This document shows positions 23,673-31,119 of a stretch of DNA of 64,000 nucleotides, piece by piece (position 1 is the first letter of the stretch; each line of letters begins with the position of its first letter). This DNA comes from Sulfurovum riftiae (lineage in GTDB: Bacteria > Campylobacterota > Campylobacteria > Campylobacterales > Sulfurovaceae), in the NCBI RefSeq assembly GCF_001595645.1, contig NZ_LNKT01000056.1, forward strand, positions 1 through 64,000, written 5' to 3'. The notes beneath the pieces are model-generated. The model worked only from the letters and a program-made list of their open reading frames with translations, had not been told where the DNA came from and searched no databases. The position numbers were made by a program, and so were the translations under genes.

Positions 23673-24284
23673 ATGCAGGAGTATCAGTACAGCGCCAAGG
23701 TCTATGACAAACTTCTTTCTCCTTTTATAAGTCCCATACGCAGGCGCGTACTGGCGTTGGTCAAAAAATACAAATACAATACCATTCTCGATGTCTGCTG
23801 CGGTACGGGAGACCAGCTAAAACTGCTCAGAACACATGGTTTTGAGGGGCAGGGCGTCGATCTCTCCGATGCCATGCTGGAGGTCGCCCAAAAAGGGGAG
23901 CATCCGGCAGACTGCATCAAAGAGGATGCCAGTGAAATGCATTACGGGGAAGGAGAGTTCGATCTGGTAATGACCGCTTTTGCGTTGCATGAAAAAGAGC
24001 ATGCGACAGGCAGAAAGATCGTCGAAGAAATGGTACGTGTGACCAAAGAGGGTGGGGATATTCTCATTGTAGATTATGAATTGAGTGAAAAGACCTCCCT
24101 GCTGTCGAAGTGGACGATCTATTTCATAGAATGGTTTGCAGGCGGGGAACACTACAGAAATTTCAGGTCATATATTCAAAAAGGCGGACTGCCTGCACTT
24201 CTGTCCGGGATTGACTTATGTGAAAAAGAGAGACATTATTTCGGCGAACATGGTATTGTGCTGATCCTGTACCGTAAGTACTGA
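23673..24284 (+). CDS. Class I SAM-dependent methyltransferase
   Basis: A 203-residue enzyme with the SAM-binding motif I 'ILDVCCGTGDQLKLL', motif post-I 'GQGVDLSDAMLEVA', acidic loop 'EDASEMHYGEGEFDLVMTAFALHE' and 'GGDILIVDYELS'. Of the UbiE/small-molecule type. Last gene of the mutase operon, 4 bp after the ligase, so it likely acts on the same product. The methyl acceptor is unknown. Its 3' end lies 4 bp from that of the convergent cytochrome gene. Confidence 0.85.
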   Translation: MQEYQYSAKVYDKLLSPFISPIRRRVLALVKKYKYNTILDVCCGTGDQLKLLRTHGFEGQGVDLSDAMLEVAQKGEHPADCIKEDASEMHYGEGEFDLVMTAFALHEKEHATGRKIVEEMVRVTKEGGDILIVDYELSEKTSLLSKWTIYFIEWFAGGEHYRNFRSYIQKGGLPALLSGIDLCEKERHYFGEHGIVLILYRKY

Positions 24285-24288
24285 ACAG

Positions 24289-24897
24289 CTATTTTTCTTT
24301 TTTGACCATCAATGAAACGATATGTAAGGGATGCCTGCTTTTAATACGTACAAAAACAGTGCTTGGCTTGTCTATTGTAAATTGGAACGCATTGTTCTTC
24401 TTCTCGGGACAGACCTCCTGATTTAAAAAATGTTCAAAATGATCCGAGAGTATTTCTACTTGAAAATGTGTGTCCTCTTTGACTTTGATCTCCATACGAT
24501 ACGTACCGCTTTCAAGTAAGCCAAGTGGAATGAAATAGCCTTTGGAAGAGGGGAGCATGAAACGTGAAAGGTCTTCCGGTTTATTTTTTCCAGTATCGGG
24601 CATATAGATCGTACATTCTTTTTTCATATGGTTTAAAAGTGTAAAAAACTCTTTTATTTTATTCTTTGAAAGGTTACTGTCACCCGTATAGCGTCTGATA
24701 TGGCTGCCGGCAGTTCTGCTCCCCGTGTCAAAACTGAGTCTCCCGCTGCATTCACCTTCATGGCATTTCGAGCAGAGCGTATTGAAGATCACGGCAGACC
24801 GGGTACTGATACCTTCTGTTTTTTCCGAAGATGCGGAAACCGGGGAAAAAGTGAAAAAAAATGTGAGTATCAAGGAAAGATAGGCAGGTTTGACCAT
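24289..24897 (-). CDS. Periplasmic monoheme cytochrome c-like protein
   Basis: A 202-residue protein from ATG 24897, with AAAAGG before it and a signal peptide (about residues 1-22). One heme site, CSKCH in 'NTLCSKCHEGECSGRLSF', is followed by an unusual Cys-rich/His-rich stretch; the N-terminal half (to about residue 115) looks like a cytochrome c domain. The C-terminal half has a beta-sandwich feel ('SGTYRMEIKVKEDTHFQVEILS', then 'STVFVRIKSRHPLHIVSL'). I do not recognise the full-length family. Longer in-frame starts upstream would place extra residues before the signal peptide. Confidence 0.6.
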   Translation of the reverse strand: MVKPAYLSLILTFFFTFSPVSASSEKTEGISTRSAVIFNTLCSKCHEGECSGRLSFDTGSRTAGSHIRRYTGDSNLSKNKIKEFFTLLNHMKKECTIYMPDTGKNKPEDLSRFMLPSSKGYFIPLGLLESGTYRMEIKVKEDTHFQVEILSDHFEHFLNQEVCPEKKNNAFQFTIDKPSTVFVRIKSRHPLHIVSLMVKKEK

Positions 24898-24985
24898 GTA
24901 GAGAACCTTTTGGAACAGTTTATACATTATAACGGTTTTCAATTAAGGGGTGACCTTAGACATACCCTAAGGTTTTATAAAGTGC

Positions 24986-24991
24986 TATAAT
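24986..24991 (+). promoter_or_regulatory. -10 box 5 nt before the DUF503 start, with an upstream palindrome
   Basis: TGCTATAAT (core 24986-24991) ends 5 nt before ATG 24997. There is no ribosome-binding site, so the mRNA should be leaderless. A 7 bp inverted repeat (ACCTTAG 24953-24959, CTAAGGT 24967-24973) lies where a -35 element or operator would be. Confidence 0.5.
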
Positions 24992-24996
24992 ACCCT

Positions 24997-25272
24997 ATGA
25001 TCATTTCCAACTGTATACTTCATATTGAACTGCCGTATGTACATTCATTGAAAGGGCGAAGATCTGTCGTCAACAGTGTCAAAGAGAAACTCAAAGCTTT
25101 TAATCTGTCTGTGCTTGATGTCAGCGGCGAGTATGCCAAGGAAGCGGATATCGCTTTTGTTTTTCTCTCCCAGAATGCTTTGGGTGCGGCACAATACCGT
25201 GAAAAGATAGAGAAGATGCTTGAGAGAAATTTCTCGGAGTATCATTTCGATCTGGAGTATGAGGAGATCTAA
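24997..25272 (+). CDS. DUF503 family protein (YlxP-like)
   Basis: A 91-residue protein of the DUF503/YlxP family; the conserved 'HSLKGRRSVVNSVKEKLKAFNLSVLDV' block is near residues 17-43. In other bacteria the gene often sits next to rbfA or truB and is thought to help ribosome assembly or translation, but no such neighbours exist here. Its start codon is only 5 nt from a TATAAT box. Confidence 0.82.
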   Translation: MIISNCILHIELPYVHSLKGRRSVVNSVKEKLKAFNLSVLDVSGEYAKEADIAFVFLSQNALGAAQYREKIEKMLERNFSEYHFDLEYEEI

Positions 25273-25288
25273 ATGTGTATAGATCTGC

Positions 25289-25294
25289 TATAAT
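25289..25294 (+). promoter_or_regulatory. -10 box of the 25.3 kb small gene
   Basis: TGCTATAAT (core 25289-25294), 26 bp before ATG 25321; a good ribosome-binding site AAAGGAG lies between them at 25308-25314. Confidence 0.5.
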
Positions 25295-25320
25295 TTGTTA
25301 TATCGACAAAGGAGTTTTAA

Positions 25321-25566
25321 ATGAAACTATATATCTATAATTCGGAAATCGGAAGATTTGAAATACGGCAGAGCGATCACAGGAAATATGATCTTTGGAT
25401 CAATGAAGAGATGCTTGGTCCATATGAAAGTGCAGAACGTGCAGCAGAGGATGTTGCGAATTTCGAGACCGATTATGTTGCGTGGGACAAGTTCAAGAAC
25501 GAGCTTGAAAATGTACCGTCCGATCTAAGCAAATGGACGGAGATCAAAGAAGAGTCACCTGAATAA
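25321..25566 (+). CDS. Small acidic protein of unknown function
   Basis: An 81-residue, acidic, soluble protein with its own promoter and a strong ribosome-binding site. The N-terminal 'MKLYIYNSEIGRFEIRQSDHRKYDLWINEEMLGPYESAERAAEDVANFET' reads like a short beta-sheet domain in which a residue is displayed and then a helix follows. I do not recognise the family and context (DUF503 upstream, convergent YaiI) gives no role. Confidence 0.7.
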   Translation: MKLYIYNSEIGRFEIRQSDHRKYDLWINEEMLGPYESAERAAEDVANFETDYVAWDKFKNELENVPSDLSKWTEIKEESPE

Positions 25567-25577
25567 AGGTCCGGTCT

Positions 25578-26024
25578 TTAACGGTTCTTCGCCAAAAAAG
25601 CATTGAACTGGTTGGCAAAGGCGTGGGCATCTTTCTGTCCGAAAGCTTTGGGCCCGCCTGTCATCTCTCCGCTCTCCCTGATAGTCTCCATCAGGTTCCT
25701 CATCGCCAGATACTGTTTAATGTTGTCAACAGAGTAGAGTTCACCCCTGTGGTCAATGGCATGGGCGTTTTTGCTGATGATACGGTCAGCCAGAGGGATA
25801 TCGGCAGTGATGACCAGGTCGCCTTCCTGGCAGAGCTCTGCTATGAGGTGGTCCGCCTCGTCGGCTCCCTGAGCCACAACAATATATTCGATATGCTGTG
25901 AAGATCCGATATTGATCTTTTTGTTGGCGATCACTTTGGTGGGAATAGAGAGCCTTTCAATGCTTCTCAGAACGATCGGTTTGAGAAGATTGGGAAAGGC
26001 ATCACCGTCGATGAAGAGGGTCAC
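25578..26024 (-). CDS. YaiI/YqxD (DUF188) family protein
   Basis: A 148-residue protein of the UPF0178 family: 'LFIDGDAFPNLLKPIV' with the metal-binding Asp, 'EADHLIAELCQEGDLVITADIPLADRII' and 'SGEMTGGPKAFGQKDAHAFANQFNAFL' are diagnostic. The fold is NYN/PIN-like, so an RNase activity is suspected but not shown in the family. The start is GTG 26024, overlapping the TGA of the upstream ywbE-like gene by 4 bp. Confidence 0.88.
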   Translation of the reverse strand: MTLFIDGDAFPNLLKPIVLRSIERLSIPTKVIANKKINIGSSQHIEYIVVAQGADEADHLIAELCQEGDLVITADIPLADRIISKNAHAIDHRGELYSVDNIKQYLAMRNLMETIRESGEMTGGPKAFGQKDAHAFANQFNAFLAKNR

Positions 26025-26224
26025 AGGATCTCTTTCACACGCCCGACTTCACCCGTATTGAGTCTTACTTTGATACCATGGGGATGGGTAGGGGAGTTGG
26101 TGAGTATTTTCTGTACTTTACCGTAGGTCAGGTAGCCGGTAGACTGGTCTTCTTTGAGTACCACGCCTACATCGAGTCCGTATTTGATATTGCTGCGTTT
26201 TCTGCCGTCTTTATCTGGCTTCAT
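26021..26224 (-). CDS. YwbE family protein
   Basis: A 67-residue protein matching YwbE of Bacillus almost through its length: 'IKYGLDVGVVLKEDQSTGYLTYGKVQKILTNS' and 'HPHGIKVRLNTGEVGRVKEI'. The family has no established function; the fold is a small beta-barrel. The start at ATG 26224 gives the usual family length and overlaps the end of the upstream gene by 14 bp. A three-gene minus-strand operon with the gene at 26211-26705 and yaiI. Confidence 0.85.
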   Translation of the reverse strand: MKPDKDGRKRSNIKYGLDVGVVLKEDQSTGYLTYGKVQKILTNSPTHPHGIKVRLNTGEVGRVKEIL

Positions 26225-26705
26225 AGTTGAGCACCTTTTTGACCGTGTCGATAGCACAGAAGAAGAGGGCATCGAAAAGCGGGTTGAGCCGGGTGGTCTT
26301 TTCATCTATCACTTCGAAGGGTTGAAAGAAGAAACCCGGACCGTCTTCTTTGTTGGCCGGTTTGACATGAAAGACGATCGGTTTGAGCGTACGTACCAGA
26401 TTGAGTACCTTTTTGTACTGTTTCGCATCTTCGGATGGCAGAAGGTTGTTCTGCTTGCTTTCATGTACCCTGGCTTTGAGAAGAAGCTGTAGTTTGTCGT
26501 TGAAAATGACCTTGTTCCATTTTATCTGCCCCAGTTCCATCGTGAATTCACGGTTGGCTGCGACAAGGGGATGGGGTTTGGCTTCGCGGATGGCTTCAAG
26601 CAGATGGAGGAAGAAATTCTTCCCGCCGAATTTCTCTGCCGCATTTAAAAGTTGTTCATGGTAGGCTTTCTTCTCTTCATCCGAAAGCATGTTGAAGTCG
26701 CACAT
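26211..26705 (-). CDS. Conserved protein of unknown function
   Basis: A 164-residue soluble protein starting at ATG 26705 with AAGGAAG upstream. It is helix-rich and basic in the middle ('HESKQNNLLPSEDAKQYKKVLNLVRTLKPIVFHVKP') and begins with 'LSDEEKKAYHEQLLNAAEKFGGKNF'. I recognise no domain. Overlap with ywbE and a shared promoter place it in one operon with ywbE and yaiI. Confidence 0.6.
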   Translation of the reverse strand: MCDFNMLSDEEKKAYHEQLLNAAEKFGGKNFFLHLLEAIREAKPHPLVAANREFTMELGQIKWNKVIFNDKLQLLLKARVHESKQNNLLPSEDAKQYKKVLNLVRTLKPIVFHVKPANKEDGPGFFFQPFEVIDEKTTRLNPLFDALFFCAIDTVKKVLNYEAR

Positions 26706-26732
26706 AGGAACTTCCTTATCTGTTTTTTTGGC

Positions 26733-26738
26733 ATTATA
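26733..26738 (-). promoter_or_regulatory. -10 box of the three-gene minus-strand operon
   Basis: GGGTATAAT on the minus strand, 27 bp upstream of ATG 26705. A 6 bp inverted repeat (ACACTT...AAGTGT) lies just upstream of it around 26749-26767. Confidence 0.5.
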
Positions 26739-26826
26739 CCCGAATTTACACTTCACTGAAAAGTGTGCCGACAATAATTCACTTTCTGTAAGGTATACAA
26801 TCATACTTATGTTAGAATTATTATAT

Positions 26827-27098
26827 TATTACTCCACCAGGTAAATACCTTAACTTTTGAGAGGACGCAAAGGAGTGAGATGTGAGTGAAAAAATCTGCG
26901 GGACTGGCCATAGTCAATTCAAAGATTTTTTTGCTTGCAGATCGCTTCTTTGCGTTCTCCCCGGAGGGTGCAGTGCTTTCGCCCATACTCTGTGTTATAT
27001 TTTTTCGAATTCGCTTTGGCGAGTCCTTCAAAAATCTGCCTTGATTATGAACGAAATCACTGCATCAAAAATTAAGGTATTTACCTGGTGGAGTAATA
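26827..27098. mobile_element. MITE-like inverted-repeat element, 272 bp
   Basis: Outer arms of 34 bp (26827-26860 and 27065-27098) are complementary with one mismatch. Inside is a second inverted pair (about 26861-26875, GAGGACGCAAAGGAG, against about 26944-26960). No reliable gene is inside and no transposase is near. The right arm ends 20 bp before the FtsH-like start codon. A 21 bp piece of the right arm occurs again at 56950-56970. The 26706-27117 gap holds nothing else apart from a promoter for the minus-strand operon. It could be a non-autonomous transposon or a structured RNA. Confidence 0.6.
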
Positions 27099-27117
27099 GC
27101 AATCAAGGAAGTGAATC

Positions 27118-28467
27118 ATGCCACGTAAAAAAGCCAACGACAAGCCAAAGCTGCAAAAATCAAAAATAGGATTTGATGATGTCGTGGGACACAAGCAGAT
27201 CAAAGAAAGACTCAGGTCGATCATCAAGATCATCCAAAATCCGAAGATGCTACAGGATTTTGATGTACCTGCACCCAAAGGTGCATTGCTGTACGGCCCC
27301 TCCAGTGTAGGTAAGAAGATGCTGGCAAAAGCCTTTGCCAAAGAAGCGAAGCTGCCTTACATCGAAATATCCGGCTCCAAACTTTTTGAACTGGATTATG
27401 TCAAAGAGGTGTATGATATTGCAGCAAAGCATGCACCGTGTATCGTTATTCTTGAAGACATCGATATCAAAGGTATTCTGCAGGGAGCCATTACCAATGT
27501 CTCTTTTTCCGATATCGCAAAAGTGCTTGAGTCGGTAGATGCGATGGTCTTTACCATTGCGACCGCGGAAACGCTTGAAAGTATAGACCCTGTTCTGACT
27601 GCACCGGAAAAACTGGATTTCCTTCTGGAGGTTTCAAAACTTGACAAGGATGCCCGAAAGTTCTTCATCGAGAAGATCCTGAAAAAACCGCATGATCCCA
27701 AGATAAACACCGAGCGCATCGTGCGCTATATTACCGGTATGAGTGCCATGGAGCTTGAAAGGCTTGGACGTATGGCGGCCTTGAATGTCATAGAGCAGGG
27801 CAAAAAATGGATCACGGAAGATATCCTCATCGAACAGATCAATATCATCAAGTACGGGCACAAGATCGAAACACAGATGGTGAAGAACCTTGAGGAAGAA
27901 CTCAAAATGACAGCCTATCATGAAGCCGGGCATGCGGTACTTTCAACCATCCTTCTTCCTCATGTCAAAATAGAACAGGTCACGATCTCCCGCCGAAGCA
28001 AAATGTTGGGCTTTGTCTCATATAACGCTGAGGATGAACTCTCAAATGTCACTAAGGAAGAACTTTTCAATGATGTCTGTGTCATGCTTGCAGGCCGTAC
28101 GTCAAAGATAAGGAAGGCAGGAGGAGAGGAGAAGATGGACAGCGGTGCGGTCGATGATCTTTCACAGGCATCTTTGCAGATCTATGCGGCCATCACCAAC
28201 CTTGGTATGGACAAAGAACTGGGGTACATCAATATCGATTCCATCGCTTTGCTTGACAGCTACTTTTTAAGTCCCCAGATCGAGAAAAGGTTTTTGCACT
28301 GGATCCATGTTGCCAAACAGCATACGAAAAAGCTGGTGGATGAACATTGGGAGAAGATCGAAAAACTGGCGCTCCAGCTTATAGACAAAGAGATCGTCGA
28401 AGAGGATGAACTCCTGAAGATCGTAGGCAAGGTGGATAAAAACTATCCGATACCTGAGTCACTGTAG
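27118..28467 (+). CDS. FtsH-like zinc metalloprotease with degenerate AAA domain, no membrane anchor
   Basis: A 449-residue protein: AAA+ domain (about 20-190) and M41 peptidase domain (about 255-449). The protease site HEAGH is intact at 268-272, and the distal Asp ligand can be seen in 'GAVDDLSQA'. The AAA part is degenerate: Walker A is GPSSVGKK instead of GPPGTGKT, Walker B is ILEDID, and the RPGRFDR arginine-finger segment of FtsH is 'APEKLDF'. The N-terminal membrane spans of FtsH are missing. Helicobacter has a second FtsH-like gene of this kind, to my knowledge. ATP-independent or regulatory proteolysis in the cytoplasm is inference. Confidence 0.75.
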   Translation: MPRKKANDKPKLQKSKIGFDDVVGHKQIKERLRSIIKIIQNPKMLQDFDVPAPKGALLYGPSSVGKKMLAKAFAKEAKLPYIEISGSKLFELDYVKEVYDIAAKHAPCIVILEDIDIKGILQGAITNVSFSDIAKVLESVDAMVFTIATAETLESIDPVLTAPEKLDFLLEVSKLDKDARKFFIEKILKKPHDPKINTERIVRYITGMSAMELERLGRMAALNVIEQGKKWITEDILIEQINIIKYGHKIETQMVKNLEEELKMTAYHEAGHAVLSTILLPHVKIEQVTISRRSKMLGFVSYNAEDELSNVTKEELFNDVCVMLAGRTSKIRKAGGEEKMDSGAVDDLSQASLQIYAAITNLGMDKELGYINIDSIALLDSYFLSPQIEKRFLHWIHVAKQHTKKLVDEHWEKIEKLALQLIDKEIVEEDELLKIVGKVDKNYPIPESL

Positions 28468-28473
28468 ATATCT

Positions 28474-29109
28474 ATGGGAGCAAAGGGCAGCGAGGAACGT
28501 CTGGCACGTATCGATAGCATACTTCTGTATAAACAGCCGACACTGAAAGTAATGCTCGATGATGTTCACAGTTCCCAAAACCTTTCAGCCATTCTTCGTA
28601 CCTGCGATGCTGTCGGGGTACAGCACCTTTACTACACCACAGAAGATGATCACGACCTTCGTATACATAAGACCATTACTCAGGGTGCACATCGGTGGGT
28701 GGAGCGTATACGTATCGATAGTGCTGAAAAGAGAAGGTTTCTTCAGGAAAAGCAGAAAGAGGGCTACCGGGTCGTAGTGACCCATTTGGAAGAGGGTGCC
28801 GTCTCTTTCAGGGAAGTGGACTATATGGGACCGACTGTCATTGTCATGGGAAATGAAAAAGAGGGTGTGTCATCCGAGATCCTGTCTTTGGCGGATGAGA
28901 TGATCATCATTCCTATGCAGGGTATGGTGCAAAGCCTCAATGTCTCGGTTGCAACGGCACTTGTGCTCTATGAGGCCCAGCATCAACTGGAGAAAGCAGG
29001 AAGATATGATACGCCCCAGCTCCCAAAGGAGGAGAGAGAAATCATCAAGAAAGCGTGGCTCTACCGTGATCTCATTGCCAGACGCAGCAAAGGGAAGATC
29101 CCGCTTTAA
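28474..29109 (+). CDS. trmH: tRNA (guanosine-18-2'-O)-methyltransferase TrmH
   Basis: A 211-residue SPOUT methyltransferase. The three knot motifs are seen: 'DDVHSSQNLSAILRTCDAVG', 'IVMGNEKEGVS' and 'IPMQGMVQSLNVSVATALVLYE'; the C-terminal 'REIIKKAWLYRDLIARR' is specific to TrmH. It methylates the ribose of G18 in the tRNA D-loop. It starts 6 bp after the FtsH-like gene, probably in the same transcript. Confidence 0.88.
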   Translation: MGAKGSEERLARIDSILLYKQPTLKVMLDDVHSSQNLSAILRTCDAVGVQHLYYTTEDDHDLRIHKTITQGAHRWVERIRIDSAEKRRFLQEKQKEGYRVVVTHLEEGAVSFREVDYMGPTVIVMGNEKEGVSSEILSLADEMIIIPMQGMVQSLNVSVATALVLYEAQHQLEKAGRYDTPQLPKEEREIIKKAWLYRDLIARRSKGKIPL

Positions 29110-29133
29110 AAAAGTGTCCCCCAATGACTGTGC

Positions 29134-29139
29134 TATAAT
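29134..29139 (+). promoter_or_regulatory. -10 box of the CHAD gene
   Basis: TGCTATAAT (core 29134-29139), 29 bp before the GTG start at 29169, with AGAGGA between. Confidence 0.5.
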
Positions 29140-29168
29140 AGACAAATAAAATAGCAGAGGATATAGGT

Positions 29169-30077
29169 GTGGGCAGAACAGAGAGATCAAAAGACATTGT
29201 CACTGTTTTGATACAGAGTCTGGAAGCACTGCTGGATCAAGTGGAACATTACCGTACCAAGGTCCTGCGAACAGAAGAGGCTGAAGATCTTCATCAGTTC
29301 AGGATCGCACTGCGTCGTTCTGTGGTGCTTATGGGGGAATTCTCTTTCCTGGATGAGAATGGAACGATCCTGGAGCATAGGAAAGCGCTTAAAAAACTGA
29401 TAAGCATGAGCAACCTGGAACGGGACCTTGATGTCTTTAAAGTTTGCCTGGAATCATTGGAGGCACGCTTGCCTGATGAAAAAGAGATGTTTGGAGATCT
29501 GTTCGGATATCTCCTGAAGAGGAAGAAGAATGCACACAGAAAATTCCTGGCTTATCTTCAAAGCCGGAAGTGTACAGATATTTTTGTCTCCTGGAGACAC
29601 TCTCTGCAAAGGTGGCAGAAAGACGAACCTTCTATCTACACGTATGCATCGGCTAAAAGTGTCTCTTCCTATGTGATATCCCAACGTCTTCTTAAAATAA
29701 GAACACAGATAAAAGCCTTGGAAAAAAGTCAAAATGATGTGGAAGAGAGACTGCATGTACTGCGTATCTCCTACAAAAAATTGCGCTACCTGCTCGAAAG
29801 TTTCGGCTCTCTTTTCAAGAAAAAGAAGATCGGTGCATTTCTCAAAGAGATTAAAAAGATCCAGGATGTTCTGGGGGTATTCCATGACAGCTATCAGCAG
29901 AAAATGCTCTTGCGTGAACTGCTTAAAAAAACGGAGGAGAAGCAGATGCATGACTTTATAGAAAGCGTTCTTCTGCCGGAAATAGTACGATCTCAGGCAA
30001 AAGAGATCGCAAAGGTGGAAAAACGACTGGGAAAATTTTTAAAAAAAGAGAAAGCGTTCCAAAAACACTTTGGCTGA
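29169..30077 (+). CDS. CHAD domain protein
   Basis: A 302-residue helical protein of the CHAD (conserved histidine alpha-helical) family. 'EDLHQFRIALRRSVVLMGEF' near residue 37 and 'ERLHVLRISYKKLRYLLESF' near residue 200 are the two conserved His/Arg helices. CHAD domains bind inorganic polyphosphate. No CYTH domain is attached and no polyphosphate kinase is nearby. The start is GTG 29169, preceded by AGAGGA. A C-terminal Lys-rich tail ends the protein. Confidence 0.85.
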   Translation: MGRTERSKDIVTVLIQSLEALLDQVEHYRTKVLRTEEAEDLHQFRIALRRSVVLMGEFSFLDENGTILEHRKALKKLISMSNLERDLDVFKVCLESLEARLPDEKEMFGDLFGYLLKRKKNAHRKFLAYLQSRKCTDIFVSWRHSLQRWQKDEPSIYTYASAKSVSSYVISQRLLKIRTQIKALEKSQNDVEERLHVLRISYKKLRYLLESFGSLFKKKKIGAFLKEIKKIQDVLGVFHDSYQQKMLLRELLKKTEEKQMHDFIESVLLPEIVRSQAKEIAKVEKRLGKFLKKEKAFQKHFG

Positions 30078-30085
30078 AATATGCT

Positions 30086-30712
30086 TTATGCCGGTGTGTT
30101 GTAGGAGCGGTCACCTGCATCTCCCAAGCCGGGAAGAATGAATTTGTCCTCATTGAGCCTCTCATCGATCTGTGCGATGTAGAGTTCCACATCGGGGTGT
30201 TTCTGTTTGATGATCTCAAGCCCTTCGGGTGCACCGATGAGATTGAGTGAAATGATCTTCTCCGGAGACCGTGTTTTCATAAGGGCGATGGCATCACAGA
30301 GAGAACCTCCTGTGGCCACCATCGGGTCGACGATGATGACCGTCCTCCCTTCACAGGAAGCAGGTACACGGTCGTAATAGAGCACACTCTGGTGCGTCTT
30401 CTCATCCCGTTTCATGGCAAGGAATCCCGCTTCGGCACGGGGAAAGAGCTCGGTCGCCGCTTCGATCATCGGCAATCCGGCACGAAGGACAGTGACGAAG
30501 AGCAGGTCTTCTTCCCTGATGAACCCAAAACTGTGCTTCCCCTGCCATGTTTCTATCTCTCTTTTCTCCAGAGGTTCGTCTTTCAGTGCCTTATAGACCA
30601 GAGACCGCAGAAGCTCCTGGACAATATGACGAAAGCGCAGGGCATCTGTCCGGGTGTCACGTAAATGGTTCAGCAGTGTTTTGACTACGGGGTTGTTCAG
30701 TTCATGTATCAT
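30086..30712 (-). CDS. upp: Uracil phosphoribosyltransferase
   Basis: A 208-residue enzyme that makes UMP from uracil and PRPP in pyrimidine salvage. The PRPP loop 'TVIIVDPMVATGGSLCDAI', 'VTVLRAGLPMIEAA' and the uracil-binding C-terminus 'LPGLGDAGDRSYNT' are all present; length is as in E. coli. Start ATG 30712 with AGAGGAA on the minus strand and a TATAAT box at 30739-30744. Confidence 0.93.
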   Translation of the reverse strand: MIHELNNPVVKTLLNHLRDTRTDALRFRHIVQELLRSLVYKALKDEPLEKREIETWQGKHSFGFIREEDLLFVTVLRAGLPMIEAATELFPRAEAGFLAMKRDEKTHQSVLYYDRVPASCEGRTVIIVDPMVATGGSLCDAIALMKTRSPEKIISLNLIGAPEGLEIIKQKHPDVELYIAQIDERLNEDKFILPGLGDAGDRSYNTPA

Positions 30713-30738
30713 GTTTATTCCTCTTGATGATTTGTATT

Positions 30739-30744
30739 ATTATA
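30739..30744 (-). promoter_or_regulatory. -10 box of upp
   Basis: TATAAT on the minus strand, 26 bp upstream of the upp start, in the 41 bp gap after the HIT gene. Confidence 0.45.
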
Positions 30745-30753
30745 CAGTTACAT

Positions 30754-31119
30754 TCATATGATCGATATATGCAGTTTTTCACAAAAGGTATCAAAGGAGG
30801 GAAGGGTAAGAGCAGCATTCCGCTGTTTCTTTCCCCACATCGGTTCAGGAAAATAGCTGTCTGTTTTGAAACGTGCCATGATATGCCAATGGACATGTGG
30901 AACATAATTCCCGAAAGAAGCGATATTGATCTTGTCCGGTCGATAATAGGCGATCATCTCTTTCTCGATGATATCCAGAAGGTCATAGATCTCGAATTTG
31001 ATCTCGGCAGGTACTTCACTCATCTCCCTGTAGGGATGCTGTGTAAATATCTTGAGCCAGGGTATTTCACTTTTTTCTGTCTCGATACGGATATTTTCAT
31101 TTTCATAGATGACAGCCAT
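30754..31119 (-). CDS. HIT-family nucleotide-binding protein
   Basis: A 121-residue HIT protein with the catalytic histidine triad HVHWHI near residue 74 and 'WLKIFTQHPYREMSEVP' upstream. Proteins of this type hydrolyse dinucleoside polyphosphates or AMP derivatives. The gene overlaps the Sua5-like gene by 1 bp (TGATG), so both are translated from one transcript. Confidence 0.85.
   Translation of the reverse strand: MAVIYENENIRIETEKSEIPWLKIFTQHPYREMSEVPAEIKFEIYDLLDIIEKEMIAYYRPDKINIASFGNYVPHVHWHIMARFKTDSYFPEPMWGKKQRNAALTLPSFDTFCEKLHISII

Noticed and set aside
26882-27169. A 95-codon frame running through the MITE-like element into the FtsH-like gene
   Set aside because: It begins inside repeat DNA, crosses the right arm, has no ribosome-binding site that fits and overlaps the real gene in another frame.
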